The translations under genes were made by a program, and so were the position numbers. From contig BQMF02000335.1 of the NCBI GenBank assembly GCA_027922465.2, forward strand, positions 186,001 through 250,000: a stretch of DNA of 64,000 nucleotides, in the 5' to 3' direction. Positions 24,701 through 36,020 of this stretch are shown here, piece by piece (the first letter of the stretch is position 1; each line of letters starts with the position of its first letter). A model generated the notes under the pieces. It saw only the letters and a list, made by a program, of their open reading frames with translations, had not been told where the DNA came from and made no database searches. Source of the DNA: Turritopsis dohrnii. Taxonomy: Eukaryota > Cnidaria > Hydrozoa > Anthoathecata > Oceaniidae.

Positions 24701-24784
24701 AAAGTTGGTAACATGAGTAACTTTCTTGGTTGGTGACTGTTCATCAAACTTTGTTTGAATGTAGAGATTACCAAGATTAGACAT
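18197..24784 (-). CDS. NFAT5: NFAT5-like Rel-homology transcription factor, seven exons
   Basis: A nuclear DNA-binding transcription factor. Coding exons I can join: 24784-24317, 23990-23910, 23833-23643, 23518-23328, 23239-23102, 21475-21426 and 20974-18197. These total 3897 bases (1298 residues) with phases agreeing at every junction. Residues 1-156 are acidic and serine-rich. Residues 157-275 form the Rel-homology DNA-binding half, with recognition loop 'RARYESEGCKG' (NFAT5 and NFATc have RARY/RAHY-x-x-EG). Residues 286-420 form the IPT dimerisation half ('GGEEMGFIGKKF', 'GCVIKIPPYK', 'FVFTYTANKN'). A probable short coiled coil lies near 775-800. Residues 1085-1147 are almost pure glutamine. 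The organisation of RHR followed by a long Q-rich tail is that of NFAT5, with no obvious calcineurin-docking motif seen. An upstream non-coding exon is possible. Donor 4 (at 23643) is the least certain; donor 6 (after exon 5) is GC. Confidence 0.92.
18654..18838 (-). repeat. CAG/CAA repeat encoding polyglutamine in the NFAT5-like gene
   Basis: A mixed CAA/CAG tract coding for about 60 residues that are nearly all Q with occasional L and one F. The interruptions and mixed codons suggest selection or slow turnover rather than a pure expandable run. Confidence 0.95.
21009..21362. mobile_element. Palindromic element with TA-type ends filling NFAT5-like intron 6
   Basis: Inverted ends 'taccttaagggaagaaat' (21009) and its complement (to 21362) enclose repeated motifs of the type 'ccgcgaaattaaattccgcg' in both orientations. 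TA lies at both extremities. It occupies most of the 451-bp intron between coding exons 6 and 7. No coding capacity. Confidence 0.85.
21506..23064. mobile_element. TTAA-flanked element in NFAT5-like intron 5
   Basis: A perfect 24-bp inverted pair, beginning 'ttaaaggggcattggccggc' at 21506 and complementary at 23041-23064, spans 1.56 kb of the 1.63-kb intron. TTAA is included at each extremity, as with piggyBac or Kolobok insertions, but with no transposase frame inside the superfamily cannot be fixed. The right end stops 36 bp from the GC donor region of exon 5. Confidence 0.75.
23100..23101 (-). other. GC splice donor of NFAT5-like intron 5
   Basis: Exon 5 ends ...GATGATG followed by gcaagt on the minus strand, the standard GC-donor consensus. 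Only this cut keeps the frame into exon 6 ('SKEDDG' then 'STWESYAEVD', matching the NFAT IPT strand order). The nearby gttt site would put a stop codon at the junction. Confidence 0.8.
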
Positions 24785-25889
24785 CACATTTTAATATGTA
24801 CAAGTAGATATTCAAGTTAGTTATTAACTTTTACACATGTCCAGATTACATTAATGCTCATACATGTAACTATTTATAACCGTCCATCTGAAAAGTAAAA
24901 AGCAGCATAAGAGGTTTATACAACTTTACAGATGCCTGCAAATCTCCTTTTATCTGTTAGCTATCTGAGAAAATATTTTTATCTTTAAGTTTTCTTTAAC
25001 AACACTGTTAGACAAGGCTTCATTGACACATTTACAAAAGAATAATCAATAAAGAATAATAGGTAATCTTTGATTGATTACCATTCCCTAAGATTCTCTA
25101 CATTCAATAAAAGTGCATGTGTGCAATATTCTTATAAACGTCCCCTTTCTCAGATAGACCCTGAATAAAACAAAAGATTGTCAAGATGAGTGTTTGAGTT
25201 AAAGAAATTGTTTGGTTAAAAGTTGAATTAAAACATGTATAAGTAAGTTTCCTTCTTAGGTTTTATGAATTGAAAATTGAGTCCTCTTTTTTCTTTTAGC
25301 TTCAAAGTTGAAAACATCTGTTTGATTCTTACCAATTGTTCACTAAATAAGATTTAAATATATTTCGTTATATTTCACACAAAGGGAAAAGTGAAAATTT
25401 GGAACTTTGTGAAACTGAAAGTCTTCAAGGGTTGCCTTCTTATGAACACTGCTCTCTAAGTACTGTGCAAAAAACTAGACAGCGAATAAGCCCTCAGGAT
25501 CCTTAATCAAATAATAATCATATTATTTTTACTAGCACTGAGGATGGTTATACCGAAAAGCTTCTGCTGATTTTTAAAAACTTGTTGTTATTATTTTTGA
25601 GTTTTAATTACTTTCAATGGCAAATATTTATTCAATTATATTATATTATATTACAGTATTTGATTAAATATGAAGTAATGGAGCTTTAATATATGCAAAA
25701 TTCATGTTCCAAAATAATTTTTAGACCAATGCAACTTTGTTATCGGAAAAAGTTTTGGTAAAATATTGTTCGAAAAAATTTCCATCCATGATTTTAGTAT
25801 TGTCAATTTTGTGGAGATCAATAGCTACCATTTAAAAATGGCATGAAAGTTATGCCTTTTTCAGTCATAATCACAATTACTTGTTTAAT
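24785..25889. other. Upstream region of the NFAT5-like gene; no gene seen
   Basis: This should contain the NFAT5-like promoter or 5' UTR on the minus strand. It is AT-rich, and I see no confident TATA box, initiator or CpG cluster. Confidence 0.35.
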
Positions 25890-26250
25890 AGAAGGAAATG
25901 CCAAGGTGGCATCGCTCACCACCCATGTTCCGCATGCGTTGAGTTAATATAAAAAAATTAACGAATTGGCAATGATAAGTGTATCCATGTTAGAGAGCTC
26001 GAAAAAACTGATAAAAAATATATAAGATTGTCTTGCTACGACCAACCGTTACAGAGATATCGTAGATCAAAAATTTTGATGATGTCACAGACCCGTTTCC
26101 CTCCAAATAATTGGGCCTAAAGTTTTCGTCTCCCCATCGCCTATATTGCGGACCCCCAAAAAACATCAGTTATCCCTATTGTTTACATAGATTATTTTCC
26201 CAAAATAATGTTCATGTTCAATTGGGGATGCAACTGACATCGGGCACAAG
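25890..26250. repeat. Dispersed repeat, reverse-oriented relative of 1299-2340
   Basis: Shared blocks in reverse orientation include 'acgaccaaccgttacagaga', 'tatcgtagatcaaaaatttt' and 'cagttatccctatt'. It is followed by a short 'acaaacaaacaaacag' run. Confidence 0.65.
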
Positions 26251-26402
26251 AAAAGAAATAATTTTGTAAGTGACTTTACATGGGTGACTTCCCGATTTCT
26301 TTCACAGCTCAGATGGTAGATCTGGCGTGACATAGAAACAAACAAACAAACAGAAAATTGAGAGCATCATTTCATGGAATGAAGACTTCACAGGAAAAGT
26401 GA

Positions 26403-26793
26403 CAGGCTTCGAAATTTCACGATAACGATCGTTCTGTTACCGCACCATTGCCGTTTTAGCATCATCTAGGGAAACAAATTTCCGTTTCTATTAAGTACCC
26501 ATTTCTGCTTCATAGAGGATAAAACAGTTGAATCACTGAGATGATAACGACATAAAATGAAATAAAATGACAAATCAAACGAAAACAACAACACCCTTTA
26601 ACAGACTCATTTAACTTTCATTCGTCACTCAGCTGGCGCTTTTTGGTAACTATATACGAAAACAATCGTTTCCCAGAACCAAAATGGCGGCACCCATTTA
26701 TTAATGAACTACATCAACAACGTTTGTTTCCGTTACTAATATAATATGAAAATGAAGTATAGTTTATGTGAAAGTTTGAAATTTCGAGGCCTG
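26403..26793. mobile_element. hAT-like MITE, family shared with RPL3 intron 2
   Basis: Ends 'caggcttcgaaatttcac' and the complement of 'caggcctcgaaatttcaaac' are inverted. Internal blocks 'cagctggcgctttttgg', 'aaccaaaatggcggcaccca' and 'cctctatgaagc'-like segments match 53634-53981 in the opposite orientation. Flanking duplication is not preserved here. Confidence 0.8.
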
Positions 26794-26794
26794 T

Positions 26795-27330
26795 TTGACC
26801 AGATGTCTTTGACACAGGAGATATCGTTGATCAAAAATTTTTATGACATCATAGAGCCCTGTCCCCAAAAATGTTGCCCACCCCGGACCCTAACGTGTCG
26901 CACATAAGAGAAATAATTTCTCTGACAGCTCACATCTACCACTTTGAGTGACAGACAAACAGACAGACAGAGAATCAAGTATTAATATAAAGACTAGCCG
27001 CCAAGGCGGCATGGCTCGCTGCCCATGTTTAGCCAGCGTTGAGTTCACGAAAAATTAAATTTGCGGAAAGTGTGCCCATGTTATAGAGCTGGAAAAATTG
27101 ATCAAAAAAATGTCACAGACCCGTCCGTCCCGCAAAAAATTAGACCCAAACTTTTCGTTACCCTATCGCCTGTATCGCGGACCCCCAAAAACGTCAGTTA
27201 TCCCTATTGGTTACCGAGATAATTTTGCATAAATGTTGCGTTCTATTTGGGTCTCAATGGAACGACTTCACACTGACGTGATAAGAAATAATAAGATAAG
27301 AAATAATTTTTCTCACAGCTCATTTTGCGT
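26795..27330. repeat. Further copies of the 1299-2340 repeat family
   Basis: Around 26800-26990 and 26995-27330 are diverged copies with 'gatatcgttgatcaaaaatt', 'acccccaaaaacgtcagtta' and 'gacagacagacag'-type ends. Confidence 0.6.
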
Positions 27331-28366
27331 GACAGGCAAACAGACAGACATAAAATCGGCTAAATCGTCCAAGAAGATTTTTTTAAATGACCTTGCAATG
27401 ACATTTGAAACATGTTAGTTTGTCTGAGCATTTTGATTAAGATTATCTAACAAAGTATATAATGGATTGATATCTAGTGGTATCCAAGGTGTACATGGTA
27501 GTGCTGACAAGGTAACTTCATGAGGTTTTAAGATGTTATGGTTGACTGAACTGCTTCAAATGTTCTCAAAAGCTTTCGGTAGTTTATCATAGCAGTGATC
27601 ATGAACAAAGTTAAAACTTTAAAAGTCAACAATATTTAAGAAAATTTTAAAATAATTTAAAGTTTCATAAAGACTAGACTAGCTTTAAAGTTCTTAGAGC
27701 TTTGTTTCGTATAGTGGCAACTTTATTTTTATTATGTAACACTATACATATCTGACAAGCATAACTTAAATATGAATTCGTAAGGTTATAATATAGATAA
27801 AAGTACATAGGGAGAGAGAGACAAAATATTGTATATATCGTATTTAATAATATAAAGTGGTCTATTAAGTTTAGTATAATACATTTTTTGAAAGAAATGA
27901 AATAAAAACGGATTTTTTTTAATTGTTTAGTGAACTAGATGTTTCGGTGTCTTTCTAACACCATGATCACTAGCCAACATGAACAAAATTTTGTATTTTG
28001 TTTTATTAAACCAATTATGGACCAGTTCCAAAAATATTATAAATTATTATATATTTCACTAGATATTTACCACATAAAAACTTTTGGTACTGAAATCATG
28101 AACACATTAAAAACAGAATTAGATCTTTAGTTGGTTTCTTATAAAACATATTTCTAGTGACTGCTTATTTTATTTTAGAAATCAAAGTAGTTGAAAAGCA
28201 AAAGGACTTTCATAGGAGAAAAAAGACAAATCCATCAGTTTAGAAGTGTTGGCTAAGTCATGACAAAATTGCCAAGATAGCATAGACTGGTGTCTTACAG
28301 ATTTGAGGCCATAACTAGAGGTGCGAACAAGACGGGAGTTAATGAGGCCTCTGGTAGAGGCTCTTG
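27331..28366. other. No gene recognised
   Basis: AT-rich, with short frames only. Confidence 0.35.
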
Positions 28367-28534
28367 TACTGGGTGTACCAAAAAAAACGTGCCTAAAATT
28401 GAAATTTTGATGTAGCTTTTTTTACTTAATCTTAAGACTTTAAACTTTCCAGATATGATTGGTAGCCTATTATTGTCCTTCCCTGAAAGTTTCGTGTGTA
28501 TATCATTTTTACTTTTTGAGATATGGATATTTTA

Positions 28535-29790
28535 CCAAAAAGTATGAAAAACCAATTGTTTATAGAATTGATGTCAAGATGTCAAAATATTGGGATCCTT
28601 AATTAAAAGCTCGAGCACCTAAGTCATCCCCAAGCCGGAGTTTTTTTTGCTTTGTTTTTATTTTTCAAAAAAGAAGCTCATGCAGTGTCATTGTTATTCT
28701 TGCATTGTAAAACTGTTTACATAAACTCTACGGCGACCAGCAATTTAATATTGCAGAATTAAACTTTCAAAGTAAACAGAAAAATGGTTTTTTCATCAGA
28801 GGATAAAGCCATTATCAAGCATTATGTTGAAAAAGGTTACACAGGGTACAAGATATGGAAAACTGGAAGTATGGCTCTGTGAAGCGTCTGATGAAGAAAT
28901 TCAGTGAAGATGGTAACATGGGTCGAAGAAAAGGCATTGGAAGACCAAAAACGGCAAGAACAGCTGAAAACGAAGCCTTGGTTGAAGAAATGGTATGCTC
29001 CCAAGAAGACGATCCCGGTACACACGTCACACCAAGGAATATTGCCAAAGAGCTCGAAATCTCGCATACGTCCGTCTGCCAAATTATCAAAGATAAAGGT
29101 TTTGGTCAATTCAAAAGACTGAAAACGCCTCAAATGAATGAGTCAACAAGAAAACAACGTGTTGATCGAGCTGCTGGTCTTGTTGAGAAACCGTGAAGGC
29201 TTGAAAGTAAATGCCAAAAACTACAAAACACACCTCAAACGTGAACTATTTCTGGCCATCGAGCCTACCCTAAGAATGATTGGATTTTCATACATGGTGG
29301 AGCGACATCACATACGAGCGACATCGTCCAAGAGTTCTTAAACGAAACGATTCCTAGACGATTCATCCGAAAAGACCAATGGCCTCCTAAAAGCTCAGAT
29401 AGTAATCCTTTGGATTATATACTATTTTTGGAACAAGGTCAAAAGAAAAGTTTATAAAGGAAGGCTGAAGAAACCTTTTGAGTCTGAGGAAGAAATGATT
29501 GCGAAAATCAAGTCAATATGGAAAGAATGTGCCACAAACGTTAGAGACATTCGCAAATCAATGAAAGAGTTTGTGGGACATGCTCGTGCAGTTAAAGAGT
29601 GTAATGGACCGTCCATAAAACTGATTTATTCATGATTATTAATATATTTCATTTATCAACTCAAGTTGTACTTAGTTACTCAGTTTTTGTTTTACATTTG
29701 GAAGTAGAAAAATAAATGTATCTCAATTTTCTATCGGTAAAAAAACTGACGTCAATTCTATAAACAATTAGTTTTCCATACTTTTTCCAT
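28535..29790 (+). mobile_element. Mariner-family element relic with inverted arms
   Basis: Inverted arms 'ccaattgtttatagaattga' near 28553 and its complement near 29750 enclose the transposase relic. A possible outer terminus 'ctgggtgtaccaaaaaaaac' with TA lies at 28367, but no outer right counterpart exists: from about 29790 the sequence becomes reverse transcriptase coding. The right arm is therefore cut short. Confidence 0.65.
28782..29634 (+). pseudogene. Mariner-type transposase, internally deleted
   Basis: From the ATG at 28782 the frame gives 'MVFSSEDKAIIKHYVEKGYT', then after a short shift 'GSVKRLMKKFSEDGNMGRRK', 'NIAKELEISHTSVCQIIKDK' (helix-turn-helix) and 'RLKTPQMNESTRKQR'. The first catalytic aspartate region is missing because the middle of the gene is deleted. 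The end retains 'GATSHTSDIVQEFLNE' and 'SSDSNPLDY' (the third catalytic D in the usual S/P-D-x-N-P-L-D-Y setting), then frames broken by stops to about 29634. In live copies the protein inserts at TA. This one is inactive. Confidence 0.85.
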
Positions 29791-30440
29791 ACTCATTGTA
29801 AGCATGAGAGAAATCAACTGCAAATGTGTCGAGTAAGGGTGAAGGGAGGTTAGCATGATATACAGAATGTAAAAAAGTTACATTATGCATATGAATTAAA
29901 TCAGTAAATTTTATTAAACCCAATTTAGCAAATAAAGGTTCCACTGGGGCATTAAAATCAGCAAAACACATCAAATGAACAGCACAATTTTGCAGAGCTA
30001 TGATCCGTCGCATAAACATATATACAGGCTGGCCCCAAACTTGTGCACAATAATTTAAGTGTGAATCAAAAAGAGCAAAGTAGATAGAAACAAGGGTCTC
30101 TCCGGGTACCATGTGTCTCAGTTTACATAGAACTCCATTGGCACGCTTGAGTTTGACAGCGATACTATCAATCTGAGGTTTCCAATTCAAGTTAGAATCA
30201 ATCAAAATTCCATGGTATTTAATGTGACTACTCAGAAAAATCTTTTCACCACCAATTGACAATTTTACTTCAAAATCAACATTCTTAGAAGGGTTTTAAC
30301 TATATATTCAGTCTTTCCAGGGTTAAGAGCAATTTTGTTGGCATTAAGCCAGTGCCAAAGAAACTTGAGATCTAAATTAACTTTTTTGTTAAGAGATTTG
30401 AGAGATTTGCTGAAGTGAAGGAGATTCACATTCTATACTG
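29768..30440 (-). pseudogene. Non-LTR reverse transcriptase, C-terminal fragment
   Basis: The minus strand from about 30440 reads 'LDLKFLWHWLNANKIALNPG' and 'KTEYIV' (RT thumb region just after the YADD box). After a frameshift near 30290, it reads 'HIKYHGILIDSNLNWKPQID' and 'FALFDSHLNYCAQVWG', the conserved C-terminal stretch of Jockey/CR1-type RTs. It stops at 29768 by running into the mariner arm. The catalytic YADD and the endonuclease are absent. Confidence 0.85.
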
Positions 30441-31586
30441 AAAACAAAGCAAAGCAGATGAAGTTATTTGACCAAAAATCAAACTTTTCTTTAAAACTCT
30501 CTTAAAATTCCACCCAGTAAAAAAGTTATATATAGTGAATTATTATAATCATGTTGTGTCGACATCGTACATCAATACATTCTTATGTTTTGTTTTTATA
30601 TACCAAGAAAAGTGAACGATTAGTTGCAATTTTAGAAGACATAAATTGTCAAACCAAAATGGAAAATAATTAAGAAAATTTAAATTATATATATAAAGAA
30701 AGGTGACAAAGTATCATGCCCAAAAGAGTTATAGCATCATAAGATGACAAAATTCTTTCAGTATGCTGCACTAATTTCACAAACCCTATAATCATGTTAA
30801 TCTAAATGCATATGACAAAATAAAAAAATACAGCCATGGAGACCCCAATACATAAAAGCTGATGAAAGCATTGGCTATAAAATAAGGAACGTTACTGCAA
30901 AATTGTCTCACGGATCTTACAAAATAAAGCAAAAAAAACAGCACATCGAATTCTTTGCTCGATACGATGACAGATATGATGGAAATGAAAGTAGAACTTT
31001 GGTAGATAGTTAATGATAGCGAAACCAATGATTTAGGATAAGATCTTATAACAATGGAAACATAGCAGACCATGCTTTAGTATAATGTTATATTTTTGTC
31101 AAGCAAATAATGTTGTTATCCTCTCTAACGACGCTTACTCAATTTTATGCGCAGACACAGACATCAAAAGCAAAAATATTATCACGTGATCCACTTTAAT
31201 ATTCATATGGCTGTCTCCGTATCACATGTGACTAAATCATGAAAATGAATGCATCCATAAAGCAAGTGTTACAAATTGTGTGAAACACGCGAAACGGAAA
31301 TCTCCAAATCAAAATCGTTGTTATCTGCAATCACTATACCATCATGCACATGAATTACGCGTAAACAAACGTATTAAATGAATATGGAAATGAACATTCC
31401 ATAAACAAAAATTCAAGTCACACTGGTGCTGGGAGCAGTAGCAATTGGGATAATTCTAAAAACTACATATCATCACACTACCAACTCCAGGATCACTTTC
31501 AATAACATACACAAAACTTTGACTAAACAAGGCAAATTCCATAGTTTCGATCGAATTCCCGGTGTCAAAAACAAGACGATAACTAC
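30441..31586. other. No gene recognised
   Basis: No supported coding region, repeat array or inverted repeat. Confidence 0.35.
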
Positions 31587-31740
31587 CGTAATTGACCTTT
31601 AAGCGCCCAGGACCCAATTAAGCGCCCCGTCCGATTAAGCGCCCAGGTTTAGAGGAAATATTTGTAATAAGCGCCCAGGTTCCGATTGCGCCCAGGTCCA
31701 AAACTGAAACTGGGCGCTTATTCGGCAAAAACATATTGAG
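31587..31740. mobile_element. Single end of an element with repeated GCGCCCAGG motifs
   Basis: It starts 'taccgtaattgacctttaag' and carries 'aagcgcccagg' variants about six times within 150 bp, partly inverted ('tgggcgcttatt'). The complementary right end was not found nearby. The design matches the other TA-type families in this window. Confidence 0.5.
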
Positions 31741-32443
31741 AAAAACATCGTTTTTAGTTGAACATATATTTCACCATAAAGAAGGAAACTCAATAACGCG
31801 GAATGAATTATTTTCATCTCAAAAGTGAGAGTATTTATCGAGGTTTTTTGAAGTTGCGCTAGTAGGACACAAGCAGTTCTTTTGTCAGTATTCAGTGAAA
31901 AAATAAACTGTATTGGTGGTTTTAGTGATTTTTTATTAACCGCCCAGTGTAAGGCGATCGCCTATTCGAGGCCGTTCATGTATCATTTTGAGACATGTAG
32001 TTATAATTCTAAAAATAGTAACATTTACCGTATATGGTAAAGTAATGATGTATCCCTTCCGATGTAAATGGCGTTGCAGCTGCCGTAAGAAGAAGAAAAA
32101 CGTGAATGCTGAATACGTTGTTATCTTTTGCATGAATTAGCATCAGTGACTATCCACTATAATATTATTCTAATAATTCAAAGCTTCAGGAATCTGATGG
32201 CTTCCTGCCTGAGTTTTTGATGTTGATATGTATATACTTGCCATCAATAAATACTTTACTTCGATTATTGATCGTTTATCATCAGCGACAAGAATCATAG
32301 TCCCCAATGTCTTATTTTTAACCTGACACAGTCATTGCTATGCCCCCACAGGAGGATGAGTGTACTTTTCCTGCTTGTCGATGTGATTTTCTTCCATGAA
32401 GTCATCAAAAAGTGTGATGATTTTATGGTACTACATCCAAAAT
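31741..32443. other. No gene recognised
   Basis: It probably includes the remnant 3' flank of the non-LTR ORF1 that follows on the minus strand. No RT motif was found in any frame. Confidence 0.35.
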
Positions 32444-33230
32444 TTATCCAAAAGAGAAGTCTGGAAAATCGGTTATCAGGTCATTTAAGTGGTGGACTTT
32501 GATCCCAGGGCTATCTTCTGCCATAGCATAATGAACTTTCCCGTTTAAAGTCCAAAATCTGTTAATAACTTTATGTCTGTATAGGTTTCTTACCTGTCCC
32601 CCCCATAAAAAACGATAGTAGGGACACAGATTGTTATTGATGTAAAGATTACAATCGCCGATGCCCAATTTCTCACGATCAAGGTCCTTGATACTTCTGT
32701 GTTTAGCAAAAAACAGCTCTGCATGTTTGCGATTTGTAAATCTCACGATAACATTTCTGGGTTGGCTTGCTTTGGCGTTTTTGCTTTTTTTCAGGCGATG
32801 ACAAGCCTGTATATCTTTATGCTCTAATGAGACATCAATTTCATTAGCTAGTTCTATATATAACTTTCGACTCTAGCCTGGCGTGGCCTATATCTTCAGG
32901 AATACCCGCTATCTCGATATTATTTCTCCGTTCGTATTGCTGTAAATCAGCAAGGTCCTTTTCTACTTGTATTAGGTCGTTTTCCCTATTTTCTAATCGA
33001 CTTTTTAGAGAGTCAACTTCGATCTTAAGATTTTGGTTTTCTTCTGATAATTTTGAGATGATGTCATCTTTTGCAAAATTTATTTCCTTTCTTAAAAGCT
33101 CAATTTGCTCTTTAAAGAAGTCAAGTGTGATTAACTCACTATCCGCGATTTCCAAAGAAGTATCTGAAATGACATTCCTGCTTGACGTGGATGAATTTCC
33201 TCTTCTATGCTGTCGATTTCTTCTAGTCAT
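32444..33230 (-). pseudogene. Non-LTR retrotransposon ORF1 protein (coiled coil plus RNA-binding domain), one frameshift
   Basis: From the ATG at 33230: a basic start ('MTRRNRQHRRGNSSTSSRN'), then a coiled coil of about 70 residues ('EENQNLKIEVDSLKSRLENR'), then 'QQYERRNNIEIAGIPEDIG', the start of the L1-ORF1-type RRM. Near 32860 a one-base shift moves the frame. Beyond it the same protein continues as 'YIELANEIDVSLEHKDIQAC', 'QPRNVIVRFTNRKHAELFFA' and 'NNNLCPYYRFLWG', ending at 32444. This is the layout of ORF1p chaperones of L1/CR1-like elements, which coat the RNA as trimers. About 262 residues in total. No RT follows it, so it is a 3'-truncated copy. Confidence 0.85.
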
Positions 33231-35213
33231 ATATACTGTACAAACAAGTATTAGTTACTTAAGGTAAGTAGGAAGAGTAAACAATGCCACACCTACATAA
33301 GTTTTGGCGTGTTAATCTTAATACGTCCAATCTCCACGAACGCGAACGATGCACCATAATTATTAGTGTATAAGATAACAGACATGGATTACTGGGTTCC
33401 AAATTGAGAGTACAAATAGGTTTAGTGTGAAAAGTACAGTATGGGCATTTATATGGGGGCATTTACGGCGGTGTACCGTGAGTTGGGGCGAGATTCAACA
33501 GCACCATTATCTAGACCACAACATTCAACAAAATAATTTGAAATTTCAAAACAACAACATCGCATATATATCTGAACCAAGATGTAATCTATACTACACT
33601 CTACAATAAATTTTTTTGAGATGTAAAGAACGCAATCAATGATGGAGAGAATTGATGACTGTGCAATTACTGTGTAAAGGGTTTTGTGCAAAGATTTAAA
33701 GTGCACATCATATACACTCTATCAATTCCCATTGCTACTCAGTTGAAAAGATTCACCACTGGACAATGAATTCGAAAGATGGAAAATCTTCTTCAGTGGC
33801 CCCCGTTAATGAAACAAAAATAACTTCTTTTGGAGTATTTTTCATGTTTTCTACAGGGGGTAAAATACGGCGAAGGAGATATAGCACAAAAATTTGAAAA
33901 TCTAAATGCAATCTACAACATTTTTCGCAATGACTATGCCTATGACTAGGCTATCTCATCCTAATAGGTTCAACTTAACCAATTTGCAATGTAAAAACCA
34001 GGCATTCACTTTCGTTTTCAAGCAGCCGCGTTGTTGTTGTGATTCACACAAAAAAAACCGCTGACCATTTATGAACTACTATACTAACCTGATGTCAAAA
34101 CCTAAGATTTTAAGCTATTTCTTATAGCAACTGTTACCTTAAATTGTATATCAAAATCTAACAAACCGACATGAAATTTATGAGAACATTTTTCTAACAG
34201 AGAAACTAAAACAACATTTCCATTGCAAAACAGGTTTTATTACGCGGTTATTTTGACGACAAAGCATTTCAAGCCCGTTACAAAATGAGATTAGCTGAAA
34301 TGGATTGTGACATTTTAATAGCCAGAGTCTCTCTAAATGGTAATCATTCCTGAATGTTTTGATTGCTTTAAATCTTTTTTGTGTTGTATAACTGGTTTAG
34401 TTTTAAAAATGTAATGTATTTAAATTATTGACTAGATGCAGCTTGATTTTGGCATGTTGAATCTCTCCCCACAGAGTTGAATCCTCGCCCCAACTCACGG
34501 TACAGCCACAATTGCAGTATCCATTTCAACCTCATGAAGTTGGCAAACCTGGTTAATATGATATCCCTGATTGAAATGCTAATCAAATCACTTTTATTTT
34601 CATTTTTCAGCAGCGAAGTACAAAAACAAGAAATATAATAACAAACATTGTGCTGAAAGCAGCCAGCGTTCAAATCGAATCGGCTAATCTGACATGTGGG
34701 CCAGATAAATAGTTTCTGAATATGCCTTGCTAATCGTTTAAGACAGAAAATCGGGTCGAAAACGGTTTACGCGAATCTAAGAAACAATAGACCACAAATT
34801 AATGGGATCCAGCGTTTAGCTGTTTTCCCTGACTGAATGTCGAGTGTTGGAGAGCGTACATGCAGTGGTCTAAAAACAAAAGTTTTGTGTATTTCTGTTT
34901 ATATTCTGTGTATAAAAGTATATAATGTACAAGTAATATAAGTAATATAAATAATATACATGGTTTGTAAGTCGGAAGTCCAAATGTATGTTACTGTCAA
35001 ATGTATGTATTATGTTCTCTTCAAGGACTTTTGTCAGGCAATGTTCTATAGTTGATTCCTGTGTTAATGTTGAAAAACATCCTTAACAGTATGCAGAGTT
35101 CATAGCTCACTGTACTATTTAAACAATTCTGATAGACTGTGGAGTGTCTGGTGCAGTGTAGATACATAAGCAGCTAATGTAACAGATTGTCAAATTGCAC
35201 TTTTCTATAAAAA
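33231..35213. other. No gene recognised
   Basis: Two short segments near 33470-33490 and 34485-34505 ('tacggcggtgtaccgtgagt' and 'actcacggtaca') are complementary and enclose about 1 kb, perhaps an old element with 'ggggcgagattcaac'-type ends. No coding region is convincing. Confidence 0.4.
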
Positions 35214-35218
35214 CTCAA

Positions 35219-36015
35219 CAGGGTTCACAGTGTCTGGAAAATCAGGGAAATAACTATGTTTTACAAGAAGTTTCTGGAAAGTGAGGGTAAGTCAGGGAAA
35301 AAAATTTTTTTTGCCCTTTAGGTCAGGGAAAGTCAGGGAAAAATCTATTACTGACTTTGTTTCAATGAAATTTGTTTACCCAATCATTTAATATTCTTTT
35401 TTTTGTTTTAGAACATAGTATGGTAGTATAGCAGTATAATATAGTGGTATGCCTAAAGTCAAGCAAACCTTTTTTTCTGATGCAGGTTAAGTGACTCGCA
35501 GTTTTCTCTTTGGCTAACCAAGTCCAGTGATTCCACAAAAGGGTCATGTAAGCTATGCAAAAAGAGTTTCTCTTTATCAAATATGGGGATAAAGGCTTTC
35601 AAATCACATGCCCAAAGCGAGAATCATAAGAGAAAGGTCACATTGAAGGAAGAAATCAGGGATTTCTTTGGCAAATCAATTCTTGTTCTTGTTATATTTT
35701 ACTGTTTGAAAGTTGTTCTTATGATCATTTTACAATTAGCTTTATTTAGCTCTGTTCACTGTTTGTTTGATATAGTTGTTTCACTGACATTTGACAATAT
35801 CTTCAATGGTAATTTAAAATGTTTTATCACTTCTCTAGCCTGTAAATTGATACTTCTGAATGTGTAATCTTGACTCTGTGGCAGTTAAAGTAGCCAATAA
35901 AGTCAGGGATAATTAGGTGTTTTTAGAGAAAAGTCAGGGAAAATGATACCTTTTTTACTCCTTAAAGTCAGGGAAAGTCAGGGAAAATATTTTAGGAAAA
36001 GTGCTATGAACCCTG
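35219..36015 (+). mobile_element. hAT deletion derivative retaining a zinc-finger exon, 5-bp target duplication
   Basis: The ends 'cagggttcacag' (35219) and 'ctatgaaccctg' (to 36015) are inverted. CTCAA flanks both sides (35214-35218 and 36016-36020). Several 'gtcagggaaa' motifs lie just inside each end. It contains the BED-like coding block at 35500-35680. Everything else of the transposase has been deleted. Confidence 0.85.
35500..35690 (+). pseudogene. hAT transposase N-terminal zinc finger fragment
   Basis: The frame reads 'WLTKSSDSTKGSCKLCKKSF' then 'MGIKAFKSHAQSENHK', a C-x2-C ... H-x5-H zinc finger of the kind at the N-terminus of many invertebrate hAT transposases, followed by 'EEIRDFF'. 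The following sequence loses similarity. DNA binding to the element's ends would be its role in an intact copy. Confidence 0.7.
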
Positions 36016-36020
36016 CTCAA

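Noticed and set aside
26300..26330. 'cagctcagatggtagatctgg' resembling a tRNA A box
   Set aside because: No matching B box or cloverleaf follows, and the block recurs in altered form within a dispersed repeat family.
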